Source of the DNA: Devosia psychrophila | GTDB taxonomy: Bacteria; Pseudomonadota; Alphaproteobacteria; Rhizobiales; Devosiaceae | DNA length: 64,000 nt | Assembly (NCBI RefSeq): GCF_000971275.1 | Contig: NZ_LAPV01000093.1 | Coordinates: 186,001-250,000, forward strand | Reading direction: 5' to 3' | Shown here: in pieces, positions 45,248 to 55,727 of the stretch | Layout of the letters: every line of letters starts with the position of its first letter | How positions within the stretch are numbered: position 1 is the stretch's first letter | Program-made: the position numbers and the translations under genes | The notes under the pieces: generated by a model | The model's database searches: none | What the model saw: the letters and a program-made list of their open reading frames with translations, nothing else | Told to the model about the DNA's origin: nothing

Positions 45248-47266
45248 TCACACCGCCTCGAATTCGAGGATGACCGCATCCACCGCCAGCACCGCACCGG
45301 CCACCGCATGCACCTTGCTCACCCGCGCCCGCTTCTCGGCCTTGAGCACGTTTTCCATCTTCATGGCCTCGACGATGGCCAGCGTCTGGCCATCCTCGAC
45401 AATATCGCCTTCGACAACATCGATCCGCACCACCTGCCCCGGCATCGGGCAGAGCAGGAAACGGCTCATGTCGGGCGGTACTTTCACCGGCATATGGACC
45501 AGCAACGCCGCGACATGCGGCCGAACCACCATCACCTTGAGATCGGCACCGCGATAGCGGATGCGGAAACCAGCGGTGGTCGTCGCGACCTTAAGCACCG
45601 AAGCCGGCCCGGTCGACCAGGCAATGCTGGCCAGCGTGCCACCCGGCTGCCAGTCGAAGCCATTCGCCGTCAGCGCAGTGTCGAACAGGTTCAACTCCCA
45701 CACACCCGCCGGATCGAGCCGATGCAGTTTGACCGGGATCTGCTCGCCGCCGATGACCACGACGAATTCGCCATACAGTTCGGACGTCGAAACTAGTGGT
45801 GTATGCGCCACCAGCCCTTTCCGATCCTCCTGCAGCAGCCGCATCATCGCCGCTGCCGCCACCACTTCGATCAACCGCCCACGCGGCAGTTTGGCGCCAT
45901 GGAAACCGTCGGGAAATTCCTCGGCGATGTAGCCCGTCGTCAACCGCCCCTCGCGGAAACGATCCTGATCCATCACCGTGGAGAGAAACGGCAGGTTGTT
46001 GCCGACCCCTTCGACCTCGAAACTGTCCAGCGCCGTGGCCATGGCGTCGATTGCCTCAAGCCGGGTCGGCGCCCAAGTGCACAGCTTGGCGATCATCGGA
46101 TCGTAAAACGTCGAAATCTCGCCGCCTTCGAACACACCGGTATCGTTGCGAACCGCCAGCGTTTCGGTGGCAAACTCCTCCGGTGGGCTGTATCGGGTCA
46201 GCCGCCCAGTGGACGGCAGGAAATTGCGATAGGGATCCTCGGCATAGAGCCGGCTTTCGATGGCCCAGCCGTTGCGCTGCACCTGGTCCTGCGTCAGCGG
46301 CAGCTTTTCGCCATTGGCCACGCGCAGCATCAGCTCCACCAAGTCCAGCCCGGTGATTAGCTCGGTCACCGGATGCTCCACCTGCAGCCGCGTGTTCATT
46401 TCGAGAAAGTAGAAATTGCGCTCGCCATCGACAATGAATTCAACCGTGCCGGCGCTGGTGTATCCCACCGCCTTGGCCAGCGCGACCGACTGCTCGCCCA
46501 TGGCTTTTCGCGTTGCCTCGTCGAGGAAGGGCGACGGCGCCTCCTCGATGACCTTCTGGTTGCGGCGCTGAATCGAACATTCGCGCTCGTTGAGAAAGAG
46601 CACGTTGCCAAAACTGTCGCCGATCAGCTGGATTTCGATATGGCGCGGCTCGGTGACGAATTTTTCAATGAAAATCCGATCGTCGCCAAACGACGACGCG
46701 GCCTCGGATTTGGAGCGCTCAAAACCCTCCCGCGCCTCGGCATCGTTCGAGGCGATGCGCATGCCCTTGCCGCCACCGCCGGCCGATGCCTTGATCATCA
46801 CCGGATAGCCGACGGACTTGGCAATCGTCACCGCGTGCTCGGCATCGTCGATCAGGCCCATATGGCCCGGCACGGTCGAAACACCCGCCGCCGCCGCCAG
46901 TTTCTTGCTGGTAATCTTGTCGCCCATCGCCTCGATGGCCTTCACCGGCGGCCCGACGAAAATGATCCCGGCCGCCTCCAGCGCCGCCGCGAACTTCGGA
47001 TTCTCGGACAAAAATCCATATCCCGGATGCACCGCCTGCGCGCCGGTCTTCCGGCAAGCCGCAATGATCTTGTCGATCTGCAAATAGCTGTCCTTGGCCG
47101 GCGACGCCCCGATATGCACCGCCTCATCCGCCATCCGCACATGCAGCGCCTCGCGGTCGGCGTCGGAATAAACCGCGACGGTCGCAATGCCCATGCGCTT
47201 GGCAGTCTTGATGACGCGACAGGCGATTTCACCGCGATTGGCGATGAGGAGTTTGGTGATTGTCAT
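45248..47266 (-). CDS. pccA: Propionyl-CoA carboxylase, alpha (biotin) subunit
   Basis: This carboxylates biotin with bicarbonate and ATP and carries it to the beta subunit. The 672-residue protein has biotin carboxylase (LLIANRGEIACRVIKTAKRM; ATP-grasp KASAGGGGKGMRIA; EMNTRLQVEHPVTELITG) and a C-terminal biotinyl domain with the modified Lys in EAMKMENVL. The middle region is the BT domain of propionyl/methylcrotonyl-type enzymes. The ATG at 47264-47266 (MTITKLL) overlaps the end of the DUF559 gene by four bases. Normally pccB directly precedes it; here a nuclease gene and two repeats intervene. Confidence 0.96.
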   Translation of the reverse strand: MTITKLLIANRGEIACRVIKTAKRMGIATVAVYSDADREALHVRMADEAVHIGASPAKDSYLQIDKIIAACRKTGAQAVHPGYGFLSENPKFAAALEAAGIIFVGPPVKAIEAMGDKITSKKLAAAAGVSTVPGHMGLIDDAEHAVTIAKSVGYPVMIKASAGGGGKGMRIASNDAEAREGFERSKSEAASSFGDDRIFIEKFVTEPRHIEIQLIGDSFGNVLFLNERECSIQRRNQKVIEEAPSPFLDEATRKAMGEQSVALAKAVGYTSAGTVEFIVDGERNFYFLEMNTRLQVEHPVTELITGLDLVELMLRVANGEKLPLTQDQVQRNGWAIESRLYAEDPYRNFLPSTGRLTRYSPPEEFATETLAVRNDTGVFEGGEISTFYDPMIAKLCTWAPTRLEAIDAMATALDSFEVEGVGNNLPFLSTVMDQDRFREGRLTTGYIAEEFPDGFHGAKLPRGRLIEVVAAAAMMRLLQEDRKGLVAHTPLVSTSELYGEFVVVIGGEQIPVKLHRLDPAGVWELNLFDTALTANGFDWQPGGTLASIAWSTGPASVLKVATTTAGFRIRYRGADLKVMVVRPHVAALLVHMPVKVPPDMSRFLLCPMPGQVVRIDVVEGDIVEDGQTLAIVEAMKMENVLKAEKRARVSKVHAVAGAVLAVDAVILEFEAV

Positions 47267-47721
47267 GCTGGCCTCGATGGTGGAGCGACCACCGGGTCGC
47301 ACCCTCCCCCTTGCGGGGAGGGCTGGGGAGGGGGATTGCCGCGAAGACGCGACGGGTTGGACCCTAGTGCCGCAACGATGGTGTCAAACACCCCGTCGGG
47401 ATTGTGCAGCACGTCATCATTGGTGAACCGCAACACCGCGAACCCACGGGCATTCAGATACTCGTCGCGCGTTCGGTCATTGGCCAGAGCGATGTCGCCA
47501 CCATGCGTGTCGCCGTCCACCTCAATGACCAATTGCCCATGAATGCACGCGAAATCGACGAAATAGCTGCCGATCTGCTTCTGCTTGCGAAAATGGTAAC
47601 CGCCGGTGCGGAGCGACCACAACAACTGCCATAGCGCCCTTTCGGCAAGCGTGGGATTGGCGCGGAGTTTCTTTGCGAGTTCGATGCTCATCGGGCGCCG
47701 CACAGATCTCGCCACGGCCAC
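47263..47721 (-). CDS. DUF559 (Vsr-like) nuclease-fold protein
   Basis: A 152-residue protein of the DUF559 family with a restriction-endonuclease-like (Vsr/MTES) core: LRANPTLAERALWQLLW, GYHFRKQKQIGSYFVDFAC, then QLVIEVDGDTHG with the catalytic-type Asp/Glu residues and AVLRFTNDDVL. Function is unproven. Both ends touch dispersed repeats. The GTG start at 47719-47721 has its GGGGAGG ribosome site inside copy 6; an ATG at 47689-47691 is an alternative. The C-terminal tail (NPPPQPSPQGGG) is translated copy 5. The gene sits between pccB and pccA, overlapping the pccA start by four bases, which looks like an insertion into the operon. Confidence 0.82.
   Translation of the reverse strand: MAVARSVRRPMSIELAKKLRANPTLAERALWQLLWSLRTGGYHFRKQKQIGSYFVDFACIHGQLVIEVDGDTHGGDIALANDRTRDEYLNARGFAVLRFTNDDVLHNPDGVFDTIVAALGSNPSRLRGNPPPQPSPQGGGCDPVVAPPSRPA
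47288..47340. repeat. Dispersed palindromic repeat, copy 5 (half unit)
   Basis: CCCTCCCC-CTTGC-GGGGAGGG followed by GGGGAGGGGG; only one module is present. It encodes the proline/glycine-rich C-terminus of the DUF559 protein. Confidence 0.78.
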
Positions 47722-47724
47722 GAA

Positions 47725-47836
47725 GCGGTACCTCCCCCTTGACGGGGGAGGCTAGGAGGGGGTGCGAGAGCCCCGATATTGGGACTAACCGCCCCCCTCC
47801 CTGACCCTCCCCGCGCGGGGGAGGGTGTCGACTGAA
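47725..47836. repeat. Dispersed palindromic repeat, copy 6
   Basis: Two modules: CCTCCCCC-TTGAC-GGGGGAGG then CCCTCCCC-GCGC-GGGGGAGGG, sharing both ends with copy 4. It occupies the gap after pccB and directly precedes the DUF559 gene, to which it supplies the ribosome-binding region. Confidence 0.82.
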
Positions 47837-47857
47837 ACATCTTCATCCTCGCCCCCT

Positions 47858-49390
<1,533 letters not shown>

Positions 49391-49504
49391 GGCGACAAGG
49401 GTCCGGTGTTGGTGCCCGATCCGACCACAGCGCGGCGCTATTTCCAAGACGGCAAAAGACATTGTTGCTAGTTCTGAACGCCATAGGGAAATGAGGAGGC
49501 AGAC

Positions 49505-50554
49505 TTGGCTATCGACAGTGCAACCACCATCAAGGTGCCCGAGGCCGTTCTGGCCGAGCGGGTCGCTGCCGCCCTGCGCGAGGCCGGGGCCAGCGAGGCA
49601 TCTCTCGCTGCTGCCACGCGCGCCATGCTGCATGCTTCGAGACATGGCGTGGATAGCCATGGAGTGCGGCTGACCGAGCATTACTGCCTGATGCTGGCGG
49701 GTGGGCGGCTCAACAAAAATCCGCAACTGCAGATCGATCACAAGGCCGCGGCCAGCGCTGTGGTCGATGGCGACGACGGGCTGGGGCACTACGCGGCCTA
49801 TCGCGCCATGGAAGTGGCCTGCGAGATGGCGAAGACTTCGGGTATTGCCGCCGTCGGGGTGCGCCGCTCGTCCCACCTCGGCGCAGCGGGCGCCTACGCG
49901 CTGGCCGGCGCCGAAGCGGGTTGCATTGGCTTTGCCACCACCAATACCGATTCCATGGTGGCGCTGTTCGATGGGGCGCAGCGCTTTCATGGCACCAATC
50001 CGCTGGCTTTTGCCGCACCGGTGCCGGGGCAAAAGCCATGGTTTGTCGACATGGCGACCTCGTCCATTCCGATGAACCGGGTGCTGCTGCATCGATCGCT
50101 CGGCACGCAATTGCCCGAGGGCATTGCGGCCAACGCCGAGGGCATTCCGGTGACCGATCCGGCCGAGGTGAATATGCTGCTGCCGCTTGGCGGCGCCGAT
50201 TATGGCTACAAGGGCGCGGCGCTGGCGGGCGTCGCCACCCTGCTCTCGGCGATCCTGATGGGCACGACGCTCGATACCGACTTCATCCCGATGTATGATG
50301 CCGAAGATACCTCGACGCCGCGCAATATGGGACACTTCTTCATGGCCATCGACCCAGGGCACTTTGTTGGGACCTCGGCATTTGGCGACGGCATGCTGCG
50401 CTATCTCAAGGGCCTGCGCGGTGCTCCTGCCCGTCCCGGCGGCCAGACCATGGCACCAGGCGATCGCGAGTGGACCATTGCCGAGCAACGCGTCGTGGCG
50501 GGCATTCCCATTGATCCGGACACGGCGCGGTTTCTCGGGCTGGCTGAGTTTTAG
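49505..50554 (+). CDS. Ldh_2 family (malate/lactate/ureidoglycolate-type) dehydrogenase
   Basis: A 349-residue NAD(P)-dependent oxidoreductase of the malate/L-lactate dehydrogenase (Ldh_2) family. It has the conserved [12 protein letters not shown] near residue 45, [35 protein letters not shown] and the C-terminal [12 protein letters not shown] region. Substrates in the family include malate, lactate, ureidoglycolate and 2,3-diketo-gulonate; this one is not assigned. The TTG start at 49505 has GAGGAGG 5 nt upstream, the same GAGGAGGCAGACTTG context as the rhamnosidase gene. It stands alone and its end overlaps convergent treY by four bases. Confidence 0.85.
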   Translation: MAIDSATTIKVPEAVLAERVAAALREAGASEASLAAATRAMLHASRHGVDSHGVRLTEHYCLMLAGGRLNKNPQLQIDHKAAASAVVDGDDGLGHYAAYRAMEVACEMAKTSGIAAVGVRRSSHLGAAGAYALAGAEAGCIGFATTNTDSMVALFDGAQRFHGTNPLAFAAPVPGQKPWFVDMATSSIPMNRVLLHRSLGTQLPEGIAANAEGIPVTDPAEVNMLLPLGGADYGYKGAALAGVATLLSAILMGTTLDTDFIPMYDAEDTSTPRNMGHFFMAIDPGHFVGTSAFGDGMLRYLKGLRGAPARPGGQTMAPGDREWTIAEQRVVAGIPIDPDTARFLGLAEF

Positions 50555-52962
50555 CGATAGCCGACGAAGATCGATGCCATCGCCGGTGAAGCCTTGGTGT
50601 AGCCGAGAGCACTGCTCCAGTCGCCAAGCCCCTCAGGAATGACGACCGGCTTGCCGTCTGCTGTGAGATCAGCAACGATCAATAATTCGTTGTCAGCATT
50701 GGCGCGACGGAAGGCGATGGCGTCCGGTCCGCAGGGGATCGGCTCATAGCTGCCGCGGGCAAACAGGTCTGGCAGCTTCTGGCGCAATTGCAGCAATCGC
50801 TGCGTCAGCACCAGCTTGTCGTCACGCGGGCCGGCTGGAGCCGCAAGCCGCTGCTTGAGACCGGCAAAATCCACCGGGCGCCGGTTGTCGGGATCGACGA
50901 AACTCTGCTCCCAGTCCTCGGCACCGCGATAGATGTCCGGCATGCCCGGCACCGTCAGCTTGAGCGCCGCCTGTACCAGCGCCTTACGCAGTCCGGTCTG
51001 CAGGATTGCCGCGCGATCCTGCTCGAAACGCGCCATGAAATCCCGGTTTGCCAGTGTCGCATCGATGAACGCGTCGACACCGCTCTCGTATTCCGTATTG
51101 TTGACGCCCCAATCGGTCCGCTCGCGCGCCTCGCGCAGGGACTTCATCATGGCGCCCTTGATGCGCCTGCCAAAGTCATCCGGCGCGCCGAAAGATGGCC
51201 AGCCGCCGAGCAACAGCTGGAAAAACAGGTACATGTCGTTTGGGTGGATCGGGTTAGCGGCCAGCAGATCCCGCCAGCCCTTAACCGCCCGGTCCCACTC
51301 TGCCGGGTGTTCTGAGATGGCGCCGACAATGGCGCGGATATCCTCGCCGCGCTTGGTGTCATGCGTCGAGGTGCCGAGCATGGCATCGGGGCTTTCCACC
51401 AACCGGCGCTGGTTGGCATCGTGGAACGCCGCGACGCTTATGGAGAAGCGTTCGGGATGGGCGCCGACCTCATTTAGGGCCACCAGACGGTGGTGGCGAT
51501 ACACGGCGGTGTCCTCGAGCCCCTTGGCCATGGCCGGGCCGGTGTATTGCTGGAATTTTCCGATGGCGGTGATGACCAGGCGCGGATCGTATTCAGCGCC
51601 GAGATGGCCACCGAGCAGTTCTTCGAGGAAATCTAACAGTTCCGGCGCAAAATTCGGCTGGGTCTTTCGAGCCTTGGCGATGGCGAGACCAATTTCGCGA
51701 CGGTCGCGATTGGAGACCCCGCTGTCGTCGATATAGGTGCGATAGACGGTGAGGTGGGCGATAACTTCGCGCATTGCCTTGCGCAGCCCGTTCTCGGTCA
51801 GGTCGCGGGTTTCAGAATGCGACCAAGCAACAGCGGACAGATGCCGCGCCAAAGCTGCCAGTTCGGCTGCCAGCTCATTGTCCATCACCCGCAGCTTGCA
51901 GCTGTATTCCAGACCGACCGGGTCCGGCACCGGGCCGATGAAATCGGCATAGGTTTGGGTTAGGGCCGCTTCGGCATCTTCCGGGACCAGCAGCCGCGTC
52001 AGCAGGGCGCCGAATTCATAACCGGTGGTGCCGTCCACCGGCCAGTCCGGCCGCAACCTTTCGTACGGCGCGAGGATTTTTTCGATGGCCAGATAAATCG
52101 GCCGCGGCGACTTGGCGCGCAGGTTTTCGATATAACCCTTGGGGTCGAGCAGGCCGTCGACATGGTCGATGCGCAGGCCCTGCACCAGTCCTTCCTCGAT
52201 CAGCTGGAAAATCAGCTGATGGGCATGGGCGAACACATCGGGCCGGTCGATGCGAATGCTGGCGAGGTCGCTGTTGATGAAAAAGCGACGATAGTTGATC
52301 TCGTCGGCCGCGGCGGAATGATGCACCAGCCGCCAGTGCTGGCGCTGGATCAAGGCGTCGAGCGCGGCGTGTCCGGACGGTTCCGAAAGCGCGGCTATCG
52401 CCGCGTTCAGACTACCGTAAGTCTCGTTCAGAATCCGTTCATCTTCGGGCCGGAGCGGCAGCTTTTCGCTGCCATTAGCCCAGATTGAACCATCTGCACG
52501 AAGCTCGATATCGCCCGCAGCAAGTGCCTCGGCGTAGCTTTTGCCTAGGAACGGGACCAGCAATTTTCCCGACATTTCCGCCCGCGGCGGGTTCCAGTCG
52601 ATGTCAAACCAGTCCGCATATTTGCTGTCGGGACCATGCTTGAGCACATCCAGCCACAACTCGTTATGCGCCCCGCCGACGCCCATGTGATTGGGCACAA
52701 AATCTAGAATAACGCCCAGTCCCGCAGCCTGGACGACGCCAACCATCTGGCGGAACTCATCAATCGTCCCAAGCTCCGGATTGATCCGCGCATGATCCAC
52801 CGTATCGTACCCATGCGTACTCCCCGGTCGCGCCATCAGGATCGGCGACAGGTAGACGTGGCTGATACCCAGGTCAGCCAGATAGGGCACCAGCGCCGTA
52901 GCACCGGCAAAGGTGAAATCCTGGCTGAGCTGGAGGCGATACGTGGCGCGGAGGGAGGTCAT
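50551..52962 (-). CDS. treY: Malto-oligosyltrehalose synthase
   Basis: A GH13 enzyme that isomerises the reducing-end linkage of maltodextrins to the trehalose type, the first step of the TreY-TreZ route. The 803-residue chain has [17 protein letters not shown], the barrel motifs [28 protein letters not shown] and [20 protein letters not shown] (catalytic Glu), and [15 protein letters not shown] late in the protein. The ATG at 52960-52962 ([11 protein letters not shown]) is preferred over an earlier start that adds 19 residues. The treZ and treX partners are not in the window. Confidence 0.95.
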   Translation of the reverse strand: MTSLRATYRLQLSQDFTFAGATALVPYLADLGISHVYLSPILMARPGSTHGYDTVDHARINPELGTIDEFRQMVGVVQAAGLGVILDFVPNHMGVGGAHNELWLDVLKHGPDSKYADWFDIDWNPPRAEMSGKLLVPFLGKSYAEALAAGDIELRADGSIWANGSEKLPLRPEDERILNETYGSLNAAIAALSEPSGHAALDALIQRQHWRLVHHSAAADEINYRRFFINSDLASIRIDRPDVFAHAHQLIFQLIEEGLVQGLRIDHVDGLLDPKGYIENLRAKSPRPIYLAIEKILAPYERLRPDWPVDGTTGYEFGALLTRLLVPEDAEAALTQTYADFIGPVPDPVGLEYSCKLRVMDNELAAELAALARHLSAVAWSHSETRDLTENGLRKAMREVIAHLTVYRTYIDDSGVSNRDRREIGLAIAKARKTQPNFAPELLDFLEELLGGHLGAEYDPRLVITAIGKFQQYTGPAMAKGLEDTAVYRHHRLVALNEVGAHPERFSISVAAFHDANQRRLVESPDAMLGTSTHDTKRGEDIRAIVGAISEHPAEWDRAVKGWRDLLAANPIHPNDMYLFFQLLLGGWPSFGAPDDFGRRIKGAMMKSLREARERTDWGVNNTEYESGVDAFIDATLANRDFMARFEQDRAAILQTGLRKALVQAALKLTVPGMPDIYRGAEDWEQSFVDPDNRRPVDFAGLKQRLAAPAGPRDDKLVLTQRLLQLRQKLPDLFARGSYEPIPCGPDAIAFRRANADNELLIVADLTADGKPVVIPEGLGDWSSALGYTKASPAMASIFVGYR

Positions 52963-52994
52963 GCCAGCGCAACGGCAGGTAAGCCGCTTCGTTC

Positions 52995-53735
52995 CTACGA
53001 AAGTGCCGCCACTACACAAGCTTCGTCGAGATCGATGACCTGTTCGACGATCATACCAGCGCCAGCTGAATCACTGTCGCCAATGGCGGTTACCAGCGCG
53101 GTCAGGGTTTCCAGCGACGCCTGCAGGTAAGCCTCTGCGCCGGTCTTGCCGACCTGGCGCAGTGCCAGCGCCAGTGTCAGTTCAACGATGCCGGTAACCG
53201 AGCGCAGAATGGCATTACCCGATGTATCGGCCACTGCGCGGTGGATTTCCAACGCGGCGATACCATGGTTTTCGAGATCGCCACCAGCCGAGTCCATCTG
53301 GTGCAGCCAGTATTTCATGACGCGGATATTCTCGGCGGTGCGGCGCTGCGCGGCCAAAGCTGCAGCGCGGGTTTCGAGCGCCCGACGCACATCGAACAGG
53401 CTTTCATAGAAGCGCCGGTCTGGCTTGGCGTAATAGTGCCATGAGAGGACTTGGGGATCAAAGAGGCTCCAGCGGCTGGTGGGTGAAACGCGCGTGCCGA
53501 CCTTGGGCCGCGCCTCGACCAGGCCCTTGGCTTCGAGCGTCTTCAGCGCCTCGCGCAGCACGGTGCGCGAGACGCCATAGCTTTCCATCATCACCGCGTC
53601 GCTGGCGAGGATCGAGCCGACAGGAAACTTGCCTGTGACGATGCCCAGACCGATTTCGTTGATGACGAAAGTGTGGAAATTCCGTGCAGCGGGTCGCCCT
53701 GAAAGTGAGCGAATAAGGCTGCCTGCTTCGATCAT
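52995..53735 (-). CDS. FadR/GntR-family regulator (FCD domain)
   Basis: A 246-residue repressor-type protein. The winged helix (about 20-80) contains LASDAVMMESYGVSRTVLRE and LKTLEAKGLVEARPKVGTRV; the helical FCD ligand domain follows (LFDVRRALETRAAALAAQRR, with His residues in LENHGIAALEIHRAVADTSG that usually bind a metal). It lies 13 nt after the last gene of the sugar ABC transporter on the same strand, so it probably senses that pathway's substrate or an intermediate. The ATG at 53733-53735 was chosen; an upstream in-frame start overlaps the permease gene. Confidence 0.9.
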   Translation of the reverse strand: MIEAGSLIRSLSGRPAARNFHTFVINEIGLGIVTGKFPVGSILASDAVMMESYGVSRTVLREALKTLEAKGLVEARPKVGTRVSPTSRWSLFDPQVLSWHYYAKPDRRFYESLFDVRRALETRAAALAAQRRTAENIRVMKYWLHQMDSAGGDLENHGIAALEIHRAVADTSGNAILRSVTGIVELTLALALRQVGKTGAEAYLQASLETLTALVTAIGDSDSAGAGMIVEQVIDLDEACVVAALS

Positions 53736-53748
53736 ACCAGAACCAGTT

Positions 53749-54726
53749 CTACGCTTTCTCGGGCTTCTCTTCGCCCGGGGCGGAAGCCGCAAATATGATG
53801 CGCTGCAAGACTATGAACAAGAACAGCAAGACGCCGATCACGATCTTGGTCCACCAGCTCGACAGCGTTCCGTCGAAGATGATGTAGGTCTGGACCAGAC
53901 CGAGCAGCATGACGCCAACGAAAGTTCCCAGCACAAAGCCGTAGCCGCCGGTCAGCAGCGTGCCGCCGATCACCACCGCGCTGATGGCGTCGAGTTCCAC
54001 GCCCACCGCCGCAAGCGGATAACCCGCCGAGGTGTAGAGCGAAAACACGATGCCCGACAAGGCGGCAAGTACGCTCGACAGCATATAGATTTGCACGGTT
54101 GTTCGCGCCACCGGCACGCCCATCAGCAGGGCGGAGACCGGGTTTCCGCCCAATGCGTAGACGTATGAACCGAAGCGGGTACGGTGGGCCAGCAACGCGC
54201 CGAGAAGGAAAATCGCGACCATCAGAAGGCCGATGAAACTCAACCGTCCGCCCCCCGGCAGGCGGATCATCAGGTCGGAAATGGCGCTATAGAACTCGTG
54301 ATTGATGGGCACGGAATCCTGGGTGATGACCGAGGCACCGCCTCGCGCTAGGAACATGCCGGCCAGGGTGACGATGAAGCTGGGCACCTTCAGATAATGG
54401 ATGGCGGCCCCCATAGCCGCGCCGAACAGCGCCGCGACACCCAGCACGATGACGAAGGCCAGCAGCGGATGCACCCCGAGCCAGGAGATCAGCACCGCCA
54501 CCAGCACGCCGGTAAAGCCGATCACCGCGCCGACCGACAGGTCGATGCCGCCCGAGATGATGACGAAGGTCATGCCGACGGCGGCAATGCCGAGAAACGC
54601 ATTGTCGGTGAGGAAATTGCCCAGCACCCGCGTCGACAGCATACTGGGGAACTGCAGCACGCTAGCCGCGTAGGCGATGATGAAGATAACGGCGGTGGCG
54701 GCGAGGGGACGAAGACTGCGTTTCAT
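53749..54726 (-). CDS. yjfF: Sugar ABC transporter permease, YjfF-like
   Basis: A 325-residue BPD_transp_2 permease with about nine to ten hydrophobic helices (for example LAATAVIFIIAYAASVLQFP, GMTFVIISGGIDLSVGAVIG, LDAISAVVIGGTLLTGGYGF). IISGGIDLSVGA is the EAA-like signature of ribose/galactose-type permeases. Its partner is the permease just upstream (four-base overlap). With YtfQ, YtfR and YtfT homologues in this order it matches the E. coli galactofuranose transporter. The start MKRSLRP at 54726 was chosen over an antisense-derived extension. Confidence 0.92.
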   Translation of the reverse strand: MKRSLRPLAATAVIFIIAYAASVLQFPSMLSTRVLGNFLTDNAFLGIAAVGMTFVIISGGIDLSVGAVIGFTGVLVAVLISWLGVHPLLAFVIVLGVAALFGAAMGAAIHYLKVPSFIVTLAGMFLARGGASVITQDSVPINHEFYSAISDLMIRLPGGGRLSFIGLLMVAIFLLGALLAHRTRFGSYVYALGGNPVSALLMGVPVARTTVQIYMLSSVLAALSGIVFSLYTSAGYPLAAVGVELDAISAVVIGGTLLTGGYGFVLGTFVGVMLLGLVQTYIIFDGTLSSWWTKIVIGVLLFLFIVLQRIIFAASAPGEEKPEKA

Positions 54727-55727
54727 TTGGAAACCACCCGCTTGTCGTCGCGCTTGAAGAAGCCGACGGCGGTGCCGACCAGCGGGGATTGCAGCATCAG
54801 GATCAGGATGATCATCCCGGCCTTGACGATGAGGTTGAATTCGGGCCGGAAACCCGAGACCAGGATGCCGGTGTTCATCGCCTGGATGATGATGGCGCCC
54901 ACCACGGCGAGGGGTATGGAGAACTTGCCGCCGAGCAACGAGGTACCCCCGATGACTACGGCGAGGATGGCGTCGAGTTCGAGCCAAAGGCCGGAATTAT
55001 TGGCGTCGGCGCCGCGAATATCGGCGGCCACGAGGATGCCGGCGATGGCAGCACAGAAGCCGCTCAGGCCGTAGACCAGCATCAGCAGGATGCGGCTATT
55101 GATGCCGGCCAGCGAAGCTGCGGAGCGATTGACGCCGATGGCCTGAATGAACAGGCCGATGGCCGTTCGTTTCACCACTAGCGTGACGAGGATCATCAGC
55201 ACCAGCGCGATCACCGCCGCCATGGGAAAGCCCAGCAACGAGCCGGTGCCGATAAAGATCAGGGTCGGATCGTTGAAGGTGACGATATACCCCTCGGTAA
55301 TCAGTTGGGCGATGCCACGCCCGGCCACCATCAGCACCAGCGTGGCAATGATGGGCTGGATATCGAGCACGGCAACGAGGAAGCCGTTCCACAAGCCACA
55401 CACGATCCCGACGCCGAGCGCAGCAGTCACGGCGATTGGCGTTGGATAGCCCGCCACCACCATGGTCGCGGCCACCGCGCCGCAAACGGCCATGATGGCG
55501 CCGACCGACAGGTCGACGCCCTTGGTGGCGATGACGCCGGTCATGCCGATTGCGAGAATTGCTACCGGGGCGCCGCGATTAAGCACGTCGATGGCGCTGC
55601 CGAACAGCCGCCCGTCCTGCCAGGTGATGCGAAAGAAATTGGGGAACAGCGCCCAGTTGATGAGCAGCACGGCGGCAAGCGCCAGCAATTGCGGATTGGC
55701 CAGACGTTCGAGATGGAGCCGCTTCAT
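54723..55727 (-). CDS. ytfT: Sugar ABC transporter permease, YtfT-like
   Basis: A 334-residue inner-membrane permease of the same family as its neighbour, with the signature GVIATKGVDLSVGAIMAVCG and LELDAILAVVIGGTSLLGGK. It overlaps the ATPase gene and the YjfF-like permease gene by four bases each, so stoichiometric translation is likely. The two permeases would form the heterodimeric channel. Confidence 0.92.
   Translation of the reverse strand: MKRLHLERLANPQLLALAAVLLINWALFPNFFRITWQDGRLFGSAIDVLNRGAPVAILAIGMTGVIATKGVDLSVGAIMAVCGAVAATMVVAGYPTPIAVTAALGVGIVCGLWNGFLVAVLDIQPIIATLVLMVAGRGIAQLITEGYIVTFNDPTLIFIGTGSLLGFPMAAVIALVLMILVTLVVKRTAIGLFIQAIGVNRSAASLAGINSRILLMLVYGLSGFCAAIAGILVAADIRGADANNSGLWLELDAILAVVIGGTSLLGGKFSIPLAVVGAIIIQAMNTGILVSGFRPEFNLIVKAGMIILILMLQSPLVGTAVGFFKRDDKRVVSK

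Noticed and set aside
49391-50488. Upstream extension of the pccB frame
   Set aside because: Runs antisense through the dehydrogenase gene; pccB family proteins start near the ATG at 49388-49390.
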